Assembly: GCF_002077945.1 (NCBI RefSeq)
Contig: NZ_LVYD01000048.1
Span: 1 to 64,000 of the forward strand
From: Niastella vici
GTDB lineage: Bacteria > Bacteroidota > Bacteroidia > Chitinophagales > Chitinophagaceae
Length of the DNA: 64,000 bases
Direction of reading: 5' to 3'
Below, piece by piece: positions 24,901 to 32,717 of the stretch. Under the pieces are notes generated by a model that saw only the letters and a list, made by a program, of their open reading frames with translations, did no database searches and was not told where the DNA came from. A program made the translations under genes and the position numbers. The number at the start of each line of letters is the position of its first letter. Position 1 is the stretch's first letter.

Positions 24901-25636
24901 GCTGGGCGGCATCGGTTATCTTTATCACTGATGCAGGTGGCATTACTGCGGCCAGCCGTTTTATATTGTTATTTGTTCCATACAGCAACTGGAAGCTGTT
25001 TTTGCTGACGGTGTACACATTGTCTTTACAATAATCGGGTTGCAGGTAGAACGATGATTCGGGATCGGCGCCGATATCGCCATCGCGGGAGAATTTTTTG
25101 CCGGTAGCGCCACCAAATACCCAGCATAATGCCGGTTTTGTCGTAACATTTACGAACTGTGTTTTGATGACCATACCTTCGGTATCGGCCAGCGCCAGTA
25201 CGGTTATTTGCAGGGAACCGTTCCCCAACAGCGGATCCTTTACTTCATACAGCATGGAACCGGGCCGGTAGGTTGCTTTAACCGACTTCGCTTCTGTTAC
25301 CCATTTACTGTTATTGCCCGAGATCAAGCCGAATCTAAAATTACCGCCCATGCCCGGCAGGTATAAGGCAAATTCAGGCAGGTCGCCGGCCTCTATCCTG
25401 AAGCCGGTATTGGTGCCATACAAGGCGCGGTTGAAACGCATTTTACCATTTACCGTAACAAAGTCGGTTCCCTGGGGGAGATAATGAACTTCGCGTTGTT
25501 TTAGCGCCCCGTGCGCACGCGGGATTGGGTCATTGACAACCGGCGCCTGCTTTTTGGCAAGCGCTAATTGCCCATTGACTATGGCAGGAATAATGAATGT
25601 AAGAAAAGCTACAAAGTATAAAGACTTATTAAACAT
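21977..25636 (-). CDS. DUF4450 six-hairpin glycosidase-like protein
   Basis: 1219 residues with a signal peptide (MFNKSLYFVAFLTFIIPAIVNG). After it comes a DUF4450-type N-terminal domain (REVHYLPQGTDFVTVNGKMRFNR split, YGTNTGFRIEAGDLPEFALY). The centre (about 320-740) carries (alpha/alpha)6-toroid features: WRMRLPAWRGAYVADALGWH, NFDADNDGLYDAYCCIWASD, SAYNYRANAVAAQLA and YTWSLNNVVLAENLHTALAY. The C-terminal 450 residues are beta-rich. The family has glycoside hydrolase-like architecture in Bacteroidota pectin loci; specificity is not established here. It is separated from the upstream NTF2-like gene by the 7-bp repeat array. Confidence 0.78.
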   Translation of the reverse strand: MFNKSLYFVAFLTFIIPAIVNGQLALAKKQAPVVNDPIPRAHGALKQREVHYLPQGTDFVTVNGKMRFNRALYGTNTGFRIEAGDLPEFALYLPGMGGNFRFGLISGNNSKWVTEAKSVKATYRPGSMLYEVKDPLLGNGSLQITVLALADTEGMVIKTQFVNVTTKPALCWVFGGATGKKFSRDGDIGADPESSFYLQPDYCKDNVYTVSKNSFQLLYGTNNNIKRLAAVMPPASVIKITDAAQQNDLLALYQSDASATPAIAGKMPVVNGVQYFLIQPADTIQTSYAKLPQLFNDAEAARKKLAGRIKVVTPDSYINTLGGALSVAADGIWESPTYLHGAVAWRMRLPAWRGAYVADALGWHDRAKSHFSSYALSQVTTPATGPVVFDTALHLARQLEKMGTAMFSSGYICRNPNGDLRPHHYDMNLVFIDQLLTHFYYTGDSAYIKQQWPTIQRHLAWEKRNFDADNDGLYDAYCCIWASDALQYSGGGVTHSSAYNYRANAVAAQLAAIVGEDPTPYQNEANKIFEAVNNQLWIPELGWYAEYKDALGEKLLHPAAGLWTVYHAIDEKLPDGFKSFQALRYVDRSIPHIPVQAKGLRDTSLYLLSTTNWQPYTWSLNNVVLAENLHTALAYWQGNRNETAYRLWKSALVESMYLSASPGGFEQLSFYDAMRGELYRDFADPIGMAARSLTEGLFGIVPDALKDTLTIKPGWPAAWNMAALQTPDISIDFKRTPAADQYVLKPAYPHAMNLRLQLRAFKDMIESVLVNGQPVPWHGITESVGEPVIEIATGKAKQYTIVIKWAGAPVQPMHYDSVLSTGAQITAATPAGFIQSIYDPQQVLQNIMLTSNQVQATIQGGTGNKTAFIQLRQGEMVWWFPLYFEVKQPVEIMATNDASEPAIRFIIKNRGAATAGKVIVNTGEAIWQQDVQLPANASSGDISIPAIYLAPGSNRIRVEWGQGQAIDTVLQNWAINAGAGQYEKIDLSKYFNAKLPDIFNQSYLSPRPQTTTLQLPVQGIGNWCYPLVQPVIDDAGLRKAAVQNSFVLPQKIAFATPADSLAKNIAFTSQWDNYPDSVVVPLYGHAKHVYYLLAGSTNPMQTRLVNGALQVHYKDGTIDTLNLVNPQNWWPIEQDYFIDGVGFTTGAPRPLRVQLKTGKVYSTAIDYTSIKGFTNMAIDGGAATILDMPLDPNKELESVRLYTFANDVVIGLMSVTLTR

Positions 25637-25750
25637 TGACTGTGTACTGGTGCATCAGTATGTTTATATAGACAATCTTTGTTATTTATGTGCTGCGTAA
25701 GTGGGAATGGTGAATATAAAGTCGCTGTTACCGGTTACTGGGTTCCGGTT

Positions 25751-25777
25751 TCGGGGTAAAAAATTCGAAGACCCCGA
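25751..25777. other. short hairpin upstream of the DUF4450 gene
   Basis: TCGGGGT (25751-25757) pairs with ACCCCGA (25771-25777) around a 13-base AT-rich loop. Just before it, 25727-25755 carries degenerate 7-bp units (TTACCGG, TTACTGG, GTTCCGG). It could be a decayed relative of the array that follows. Confidence 0.45.
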
Positions 25778-25810
25778 TTATAGGCGGAGTGACCGAAATT
25801 CAAGCCCTGC

Positions 25811-26444
25811 AACTGGTAACTGGTAACTGGTAACTGGTAACTGGTAACTGGTAACTGGTAACTGGTAACTGGTAACTGGTAACTGGTAACTGGTAACTGG
25901 TAACTGGTAACTGGTAACTGGTAACTGGTAACTGGTAACTGGTAACTGGTAACTGGTAACTGGTAACTGGTAACTGGTAACTGGTAACTGGTAACTGGTA
26001 ACTGGTAACTGGTAACTGGTAACTGGTAACTGGTAACTGGTAACTGGTAACTGGTAACTGGTAACTGGTAACTGGTAACTGGTAACTGGTAACTGGTAAC
26101 TGGTAACTGGTAACTGGTAACTGGTAACTGGTAACTGGTAACTGGTAACTGGTAACTGGTAACTGGTAACTGGTAACTGGTAACTGGTAACTGGTAACTG
26201 GTAACTGGTAACTGGTAACTGGTAACTGGTAACTGGTAACTGGTAACTGGTAACTGGTAACTGGTAACTGGTAACTGGTAACTGGTAACTGGTAACTGGT
26301 AACTGGTAACTGGTAACTGGTAACTGGTAACTGGTAACTGGTAACTGGTAACTGGTAACTGGTAACTGGTAACTGGTAACTGGTAACTGGTAACTGGTAA
26401 CTGGTAACTGGTAACTGGTAACTGGTAACTGGCAACTGGTAACT
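25811..26444. repeat. tandem array of about 90 copies of the 7-bp unit TAACTGG
   Basis: 634 bp of uninterrupted TAACTGG heptamers, with one visible variant (GGCAACTGG) close to the right end. The array stops only 2 bp from the stop codon of the NTF2-like gene. On the minus strand every reading frame encodes the heptapeptide SYQLPVT, leaving a long open frame, while the plus strand is full of stops. Near-perfect identity implies recent expansion or active homogenisation. It lies inside a co-directional gene row, so it will be in the transcript if there is read-through. Confidence 0.97.
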
Positions 26445-26446
26445 TC

Positions 26447-26878
26447 CTACGGCACCTTAACCGCCTGCCTCGCCAGCAATTTCCATTGTCCTTTTTGTTT
26501 TTGAAAAACCAGTAAGATATTCAGCTTCACACTACCGGGATTGCCACTGTCGTTGGTGGTAGCCGATAACGTGTGCCTGACGATGGCCGCATCACCGGCT
26601 ACTGTTATGGTTTGATTGGTAAGGTCAATAGTTACAAAATCTGATTTGCCGGTTACGATATTGTCAACAAACGTTGCCTTATCCTCTACGCGGCCGCTGC
26701 TGTGCCCATAGCTCAACTGATCGGCCGTAATATTTTGTAACCCTGCTTTGTCCCCATCTATCATGGCTTTGCGCAAATTCTCCACCGCTGCAGTTACAGC
26801 AGCTTCCTCTTTACTTTGCGCCATAGCCGTATTCATCATTATTGTTAATGCAATAAGGTAAATGAGTTTCCTGATCAT
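26447..26878 (-). CDS. secreted NTF2-like (DUF4440-type) protein
   Basis: 143 residues with a signal peptide (MIRKLIYLIALTIMMNTAMAQ). The mature part is a single NTF2/SnoaL-like cone: VENLRKAMIDGDKAGLQNIT, LSYGHSSGRVEDKATFVDNI, and the sheet segment VFQKQKGQWKLLARQAVKVP. Such domains bind small molecules or act as isomerases or polyketide-cyclase-like enzymes; no catalytic residue can be named. It starts 4 bp after the stop of the GH106-like gene, so it is cotranscribed with the pectin locus and probably periplasmic. Confidence 0.82.
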   Translation of the reverse strand: MIRKLIYLIALTIMMNTAMAQSKEEAAVTAAVENLRKAMIDGDKAGLQNITADQLSYGHSSGRVEDKATFVDNIVTGKSDFVTIDLTNQTITVAGDAAIVRHTLSATTNDSGNPGSVKLNILLVFQKQKGQWKLLARQAVKVP

Positions 26879-26882
26879 ATGA

Positions 26883-29783
26883 TTATTTTAATGGTGTTAT
26901 AGTTACTGGTCCTAACAGGCCCGATGTTTCGGGTTGCCATTTGGCAGCGGTAAATAAGCCATTGGCATCGCGGTTCTCGGGCAATCGCGCCGGGAAATTA
27001 ACATTATAGAATTTCTTCCAGGAAACCCCTTCCTGCTCCAGCGCAATGATGCGGTTCGTCATGCCATTGGTCACGTTCACTTCCAGTACATTATCTGCTT
27101 TCAGTTGGCTGGCAGGTATGGTTACCCGGTATATGGGCCCTAATACGGTGGCGAGTGATTTTCCATTGAGCACCACTTCTGCGCTGTGGGCCACTTTGCC
27201 CAAATCGAGTGCATAAGCAGGGGCAGTGCCGGCCGGTTTGGCAAAATGAATGCTGTATTGTGCGGTGCCCGAAAATACTTTTCCTAATGGATCGGGTACC
27301 TCTGTCCAGGAAGCTAATTTGGTCATGGTGGCTGTTTTTGGCAGGTCGGGCCCACCCATCATGAACCGCAGGGTCCAGGTACCTTTTATTTCACTGGCGC
27401 TGCCGCCAATATTATAATATTTGTACGCATTACCTTTTAAGGTAGTGCCGGAAGTTTGCAGCACACAGCTTTCACCGGGCTGCAGCTGTACATACACTTC
27501 GGTAACCCCTTTCACAATGCGGGTACGGGCTATGCCGCTTTCCTGTTGCATGGGTTCAAATACAATGGCGCTGGTGGCTTTACGGCCCAGCGGCACCCAT
27601 TTATTGACTGCTTCATTCGATGTATTGCTAATAAAATAATAATTACCGTCGATCAATTTGCGGCGTATACATTGCAGGCCCAGTTCATACATGGGCTCCG
27701 GCTTAACCTCGCCGGCTGTTAACAGCTGACCGATGTCGTCGCCTTTAATGAACATGCCTTTGCCTGTTATGGCTTTTTGCAGGGCGCCTTCGGCTGAAAA
27801 CTTAAGGGCGGCAGTTATATCGGCAAATTGTTTTTGGCGGGTTTCCAACTGGCTATAACCGGGTACACCGCCGGGCAGGTTTTTGTAAACGATGATGCGG
27901 GCGCCATCTTTTGCCAGCGCCGCCAGCTTTTGCCAGGTAGTTAAGGGCAGGTATTTTGTATTGGCCAGCACAATGGTGCGGTAATTGCCGCCGGGTGCTT
28001 TCAATAACGCACCATTCATGGTTACCTGCTCCAGTTGTTTATCGGAAATAAAATCAAATGCATATCCTTTCTGCAATAGTTCTTCGGCCACTTTATTGAA
28101 GTCGGTATTCTCAAATCCTTTCATGCCATCGTAATGATGCAGCAGGTCGCGGCCCGGTTCCGAATTATGATCGCTGAATGGAAAATACAACAGTACATCA
28201 TTATCGGGTTTGCCGCTTTGCAGGAACGACTGGCAACGGGTTACATAATTGTTCAGGGTGCCGAAGTGTTGCCAGAAAGGATGAATGGGTTGAAAATGCA
28301 CTGCCGCATAGAATAACCAGCCCGGCCATTGATCATTCATGGGCGAATACGCCGTACCATGGTATACAATGTGATTTACCCCGCCTATAAAATATTTGTC
28401 GATCGCCGTTTTTACATCGCCGAGGCTTGTTTTGAAATGTTCGTTCAACCAGGTGGCCGCTTCGGCCGAAGCCAGCGGTTTACCGAGGATGTGCGCTGCC
28501 GATACGGCAAATTTGAACCGCAGCAATTCGGTGCCTTCGGTTTCGGGAATATCAACCACGCCATAACAGTCAAGGATATTGGCTGGTGAGCCGTGCGACT
28601 GGTTGCGCACTATTTTTCCTTTCGACTGTGCCCATTGGCGCCAGGGAATGGTGAATTTATCCAACAACAGGTCGGCAATGGTTTGCCGGTAATCGTATAA
28701 GATGCGTAAGCTAAGCTCATCGCGTTGCTTTGCCAGTAATTGTGGTAAAAACAATTTAAGGTCGTACCCGCGGCGGGCTTTGAACTCGGTAAAAAAACCG
28801 GGCGTGTAATTACTTTGTCCGCGGGCATCATCCACTTCATACGAGTCATTAAAAAAACCTCTTAACTGACTGAGGTCATTGCCCGCAAAAGCCGTATCAA
28901 AGCGGCTGAGGTATTTTTTAAGCGCGGCTTCCGAAAAATGGTCAATGGCATTGCCTTCGGCGCCGGGTGCGGCGCGTTCTACCATTTTACCATGCCAGCC
29001 CATGAACAGCGCGTATACCGTCCAGTTACCAGCCGGGGCTTTCCAGTTTAAATTGCCATTGGTACCTACGTTAGCAGTGATGTCAATGGCCTGGCCTTTA
29101 TCGCCATAGGCCATAACCACCTGTACAGGCAGGTTCTTTTTATATTTCAGCTGGTCAATGGCCAGGGCCTGCAGGTTCTTATTGGCATACACCGGTTCGG
29201 CCAGCGTGCTTACATCCTTTACTTTTTCCGATGCCTTCAGCACTTTTACCACGGCTTCACCTTCTGCGTTCTTTGGGTAAACATTATTTACCTCGGTGAG
29301 GGTATTGCCAATAGCTTCTATGTATGGTTGTTGTTCAAATGTGATGGGCTCTTTTACTGTTTCGCCGGCTTTCAGCGTCCAGGTCTTGTATACAAAATTT
29401 TTACATGCTTCGGCATCACCGATCAGCGGACCGCCACCGAAGGGCCAGCCGCTACCGGTGGCCATATCTATCTGCATATTCAGCCGTTTGGCCTCGCTTA
29501 AAGTATGTGAGAATACCTGCATCCAATGCGGCGATAAATAATCAATGAACTTGCTTTCGTACCCCCCTACTCCATAAATGGGTGTTATTTCCAGTCCACC
29601 CAAACCAACAGCGGCATATTGCTCCATATTGGCGGTAAGGTCTTTTGGGTTCACCGCGCTTCCCATCCACCACCAGCGGGTCCAGGGTTTGGTTACGGCG
29701 TTTACCTCCGGCCATTTTATTTGCGCCTGTCCATGGATCAATACGGATAATAAGCTGGTAGTAAAGATTAATCTTTTTATCAT
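26883..29783 (-). CDS. GH106-like alpha-L-rhamnosidase
   Basis: 966 residues from the ATG at 29783; an upstream TTG would add three residues. Signal peptide MIKRLIFTTSLLSVLIHGQAQ. The N-terminal TIM-barrel region opens with TRWWWMGSAVNPKDLTANME and GLGGLEITPIYGVGG, and contains DMATGSGWPFGGGP, features of GH106 rhamnosidases. The C-terminus (about 800-960) is a jelly-roll with TWTLRFMMGGPDL and YALDLGKVAHSAEVVLNG, a galactose-binding-like fold. It would remove terminal rhamnose from rhamnogalacturonan side chains or backbone in the periplasm or at the surface. It follows the PL22-like lyase gene, consistent with a pectin role. Confidence 0.83.
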   Translation of the reverse strand: MIKRLIFTTSLLSVLIHGQAQIKWPEVNAVTKPWTRWWWMGSAVNPKDLTANMEQYAAVGLGGLEITPIYGVGGYESKFIDYLSPHWMQVFSHTLSEAKRLNMQIDMATGSGWPFGGGPLIGDAEACKNFVYKTWTLKAGETVKEPITFEQQPYIEAIGNTLTEVNNVYPKNAEGEAVVKVLKASEKVKDVSTLAEPVYANKNLQALAIDQLKYKKNLPVQVVMAYGDKGQAIDITANVGTNGNLNWKAPAGNWTVYALFMGWHGKMVERAAPGAEGNAIDHFSEAALKKYLSRFDTAFAGNDLSQLRGFFNDSYEVDDARGQSNYTPGFFTEFKARRGYDLKLFLPQLLAKQRDELSLRILYDYRQTIADLLLDKFTIPWRQWAQSKGKIVRNQSHGSPANILDCYGVVDIPETEGTELLRFKFAVSAAHILGKPLASAEAATWLNEHFKTSLGDVKTAIDKYFIGGVNHIVYHGTAYSPMNDQWPGWLFYAAVHFQPIHPFWQHFGTLNNYVTRCQSFLQSGKPDNDVLLYFPFSDHNSEPGRDLLHHYDGMKGFENTDFNKVAEELLQKGYAFDFISDKQLEQVTMNGALLKAPGGNYRTIVLANTKYLPLTTWQKLAALAKDGARIIVYKNLPGGVPGYSQLETRQKQFADITAALKFSAEGALQKAITGKGMFIKGDDIGQLLTAGEVKPEPMYELGLQCIRRKLIDGNYYFISNTSNEAVNKWVPLGRKATSAIVFEPMQQESGIARTRIVKGVTEVYVQLQPGESCVLQTSGTTLKGNAYKYYNIGGSASEIKGTWTLRFMMGGPDLPKTATMTKLASWTEVPDPLGKVFSGTAQYSIHFAKPAGTAPAYALDLGKVAHSAEVVLNGKSLATVLGPIYRVTIPASQLKADNVLEVNVTNGMTNRIIALEQEGVSWKKFYNVNFPARLPENRDANGLFTAAKWQPETSGLLGPVTITPLK

Positions 29784-29837
29784 CTGATTCAATTGGTTAT
29801 TTTGGGGTCGGTACCTGATGGTTTACCCCGGCTTATG

Positions 29838-29898
29838 GGGCAGATGGTGAAAGATACATTCTGCCCGTGAAAACAGCAACATGTATTTTATTGTTGCT
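29838..29898. other. two hairpins between PL22-like and GH106-like genes
   Basis: GGGCAGA (29838-29844) pairs with TCTGCCC (29860-29866). AGCAACA (29875-29881) pairs with TGTTGCT (29892-29898), directly beside the lyase stop. Neither has a strong U-run on the transcribed strand. They may protect or attenuate the transcript. Confidence 0.5.
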
Positions 29899-29900
29899 CA

Positions 29901-31091
29901 TCAGATCTTCACCGCATAAGCTTGTTCCTGACCTTCAAAATTGGCCCTGAAAATGATCCATTTGCCATCGGGTGAGAAGTGTACATTGGGTTCCAGCTTA
30001 TAATTATGGTGTTTCATATTCACCAGCTTCTCTGCTTTAAAGTGGTCGCCCTCCGGTGTGAATAAATAGATCCATTGTCCATCGGGCGCCTTGGCCACTT
30101 GTGAGGGATCGCCACCATCACCTGCAAACAATTTTTGATCGGGCGAAATGGTGAAGTGGATGCTCCATTCATTGCGTTGCAGGTTGTATTTTTTTTCTTC
30201 CAATGTTTTAACGTTCACACCCCCTACGTAAAAATTGCTGCCGCGGGGCAGTTGCCAATCGAACCAGATGGTTTTGCCATCGGGCGAGAACCACTCATGA
30301 CCTGCAATTTCCATCTCCATGGTTCGCGTATGCATCAACCGCGCGTTGCTTTTATCGGCATGGCGTACATCGATGGTCCAAATACGGTCGACCTTGTGCC
30401 AGGGGCCTTCGTGGCAGAACATTAACAGGTTAGCATCGGTAGTTGAAAACTGTACATGGTTGAGCCAGGCGCTGTCGGTAAATAAACGGCGTAGTTGTTT
30501 GCTATTGATGTCAATAACAAACAGGGTACGGGGTAAACGGGCTTCGTAGATCTTCTCAAAAAAATCATGCTTCTCCGGATTATTTTTAAGGATCTCCTTT
30601 TCTGCATCGGTGCTGTAGGCGCCGGCCAGCAGGGTTTCATCGGCATTCACCGTGGTGATACCCGCTTTGAAACCGGCCGGGAAGACAAACACCCCTTTTG
30701 TTTGTTTCGTATCTATATTGGTTACAAAAACACTGTCTTTAATTTGGTAATAAACGTTGTGACCTTTGGCGCTTACTATTTCACCGGTCATGGGAGCGCT
30801 TTGGTGTGTAAGCTGTTCCATTTTGCGGGTAGTAAGATCAACTGTATACAGCTGTTTGCCATTGATGCTGTCGGTGCTGTAAAAAACCATTTTATTACCA
30901 ACAAAGGGATTGTTGTGAAAATAGAAACTGGCATTGGCGCCTGGTTTGTTGGTAAGCCGTACAACGGTATGTTTGGTTGAAGCGTCGATCCAGGTTTCAG
31001 GCATTGGTTTTTGTGCGCCTGTTTCAAGCACCGGTTGTGCTGATGCGGTAAGGGAGATGATACTTAGAAAAGCAAACAATTGTTTTTTCAT
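29901..31091 (-). CDS. PL22-like oligogalacturonate lyase with signal peptide
   Basis: 396 residues from the ATG at 31091 (31100 would add MHD). The signal peptide MKKQLFAFLSIISLTASAQ shows export. The mature part is a beta-propeller with family-typical blades: MFCHEGPWHKVDRIWTIDV, GHEWFSPDGKTIWFDWQ, WSIHFTISPDQKLFAGDGGD and EPNVHFSPDGKWIIFRANFE. The histidine-rich positions fit the metal/catalytic site of PL22. Classical oligogalacturonate lyases are cytoplasmic; this one should act in the periplasm on short pectic oligomers imported by the SusCD pair upstream. It is preceded by a terminator-like hairpin. Confidence 0.83.
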   Translation of the reverse strand: MKKQLFAFLSIISLTASAQPVLETGAQKPMPETWIDASTKHTVVRLTNKPGANASFYFHNNPFVGNKMVFYSTDSINGKQLYTVDLTTRKMEQLTHQSAPMTGEIVSAKGHNVYYQIKDSVFVTNIDTKQTKGVFVFPAGFKAGITTVNADETLLAGAYSTDAEKEILKNNPEKHDFFEKIYEARLPRTLFVIDINSKQLRRLFTDSAWLNHVQFSTTDANLLMFCHEGPWHKVDRIWTIDVRHADKSNARLMHTRTMEMEIAGHEWFSPDGKTIWFDWQLPRGSNFYVGGVNVKTLEEKKYNLQRNEWSIHFTISPDQKLFAGDGGDPSQVAKAPDGQWIYLFTPEGDHFKAEKLVNMKHHNYKLEPNVHFSPDGKWIIFRANFEGQEQAYAVKI

Positions 31092-31102
31092 ATCGTGCAT
31101 TT

Positions 31103-31151
31103 AAAAAAATGTCCGGAAGACAAATACAACTGGTGTAAGGCGCTTCCGGAC
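31103..31151 (-). terminator. attenuator/terminator-like hairpin between susD and the PL22-like gene
   Basis: On the minus strand, a 9-bp stem (GTCCGGAAG, complement of 31143-31151, with CTTCCGGAC, complement of 31111-31119) encloses a 23-base loop. It is followed by A then seven T (complement of 31103-31109). This is a classical intrinsic terminator form placed 20 bases before the lyase start. On the plus strand it also has a short T run. It probably reduces enzyme-gene transcription relative to susCD. Confidence 0.75.
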
Positions 31152-31192
31152 TTTTTATCACATGCTGCTGAAAAGAAATTATTTCAGTGGCA

Positions 31193-32698
31193 TCAATAAC
31201 CTAAATTCTGTTCATACAAGCCCGGCTTTACATCCAGTTCTGATTGCGGTATTGGATATAAGATGTAATTCTTTTGAAAAGGTTGCATTACTTTTTGTAC
31301 ATCTTCTGCGGCGATCCAGGAGGTCATGATAGATTCTATATTACCACTGCGCACCAGATCGTGCCAGCGGCTGCCTTCTGCTGCAAATTCCTTTCTTCTT
31401 TCTTCCATCAAACGCGCCAATGTTACGTTGGTGATGGCAGCCAGGCCGGCCCTTGCTCTTACCTGGTTCACAATTGCATCTACATCGGCGGGTGTTCCGG
31501 GAGCGCCGTGCAGTATACATTCAGCTTTCAATAGTAAGATATCAGTGTAGCGAAGCACGATGAAGTTGATCGGCCAGTCGAGCCGGTTAGTAGGCACCTT
31601 GGTAAGGTCTACATACTTTTTAAAGAATGAACGGGTTTCGGTAACCCCATTACTACTGGTAAAACCCGGCTGTATGGAAAAAGCCTTACGCGTATCAGCG
31701 GCTTCATACGAATTCAGCAGGTTGTTTGAAATTGGTCTTATGGTTAAACCACCCTGTACTGCTTTACCTACCGCCTGGAACCAGGCATCGGGCGCCAGCA
31801 ACCAGGGGAAGGTGCCGCCAACTATCGGGTTTGAGCCGGTGCTGTATTGAACATCAAAGATCACTTCGGCATTATTCTCATTGGTATAGGAGAAAATATT
31901 CGGATAGCTTGCCAGGAATGAATATTTATTACTGGCAATAATTTCGTTAAGCAGCGTAAGCGCCTGCCCCCACTCGTTGAGGCCAAGGCCCGGCCCATTA
32001 ATATCATAGGTTGGGCCCGAACGGGTCATGTATACCAATGCCAGTATGCCTTTGGCGGCATATTTGGTGGCCCTGCCTTTATCGGCGGCCGTTGAATAGG
32101 CATCAGGTAAATTGGCAGCGGCAAACTGCAGGTCGGAAATTATAAGACTGTACACATCACTTACCGCACTTCGGCCAATATTGAGTGCTTCAGTGGCAGT
32201 AACAGTTTGGTCAAGAACCGGCACCCTGCCAAACCAGCGCACCAGATCGAAATAATAGAAAGCGCGCAGGAATTTTGCTTCCGCTTCCAACCGCGTTCTT
32301 AAGGTGCCATCAGCAATAATGCTTTCTCCTTTCTCGCTTAATTTCTGCAGCAGCACATTGGCCCGGTTAATACCTGTGTAATTGCCCGACCAGGCTTCTG
32401 TTACATAGGGATTGCCGGCGATGGTGCGGTGAAAACTGTTAATACCTTCCCAGTCACGTACACCCCCATCCGATACGGCATATAAATTATCGGACCGGGT
32501 TTCAGATAAATTCAGCTGCCGGTCGGGGTAGGTCAACAACGAATTATACGTTGCATTCACTGCCTGAATAAAATCGCCCGGTTGTGTATAGAAATTCGCG
32601 GTTGTTTGATCAGAAATAGGAGTCTGATCCAGCTTCTTGTCACAGGCGCTCAGCATCCCCAGGATCACGATCGATGAAAAACCAATTATTTTTTTCAT
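31193..32698 (-). CDS. SusD-like glycan-binding lipoprotein (pectin locus)
   Basis: 501 residues. Lipoprotein signal with the lipobox LGMLSAC placing a lipid on the cysteine. SusD/RagB features include FYTQPGDFIQAVNATYNSLL near the N-terminus, RAFYYFDLVRWFGRVPVL, ARATKYAAKG-like TPR helix (GRATKYAAKGILALVYM), and the C-terminal LMEERRKEFAAEGSRWHDLV. It caps the SusC porin 19 bp upstream and hands over pectic oligosaccharides at the outer membrane. The next gene is separated by a terminator-like hairpin. Confidence 0.93.
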   Translation of the reverse strand: MKKIIGFSSIVILGMLSACDKKLDQTPISDQTTANFYTQPGDFIQAVNATYNSLLTYPDRQLNLSETRSDNLYAVSDGGVRDWEGINSFHRTIAGNPYVTEAWSGNYTGINRANVLLQKLSEKGESIIADGTLRTRLEAEAKFLRAFYYFDLVRWFGRVPVLDQTVTATEALNIGRSAVSDVYSLIISDLQFAAANLPDAYSTAADKGRATKYAAKGILALVYMTRSGPTYDINGPGLGLNEWGQALTLLNEIIASNKYSFLASYPNIFSYTNENNAEVIFDVQYSTGSNPIVGGTFPWLLAPDAWFQAVGKAVQGGLTIRPISNNLLNSYEAADTRKAFSIQPGFTSSNGVTETRSFFKKYVDLTKVPTNRLDWPINFIVLRYTDILLLKAECILHGAPGTPADVDAIVNQVRARAGLAAITNVTLARLMEERRKEFAAEGSRWHDLVRSGNIESIMTSWIAAEDVQKVMQPFQKNYILYPIPQSELDVKPGLYEQNLGY

Positions 32699-32717
32699 AT
32701 AGACTCAATTATCAGTA

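Noticed and set aside
25800-26435. 211-codon minus-strand open frame of repeated SYQLPVT
   Set aside because: It is a by-product of a 7-bp repeat without stops on that strand. It has no signal, no non-repeat body, and fits no known repeat protein.
25811-26444. Possible CRISPR array
   Set aside because: The unit is 7 bp with no spacers between copies and no cas gene nearby.
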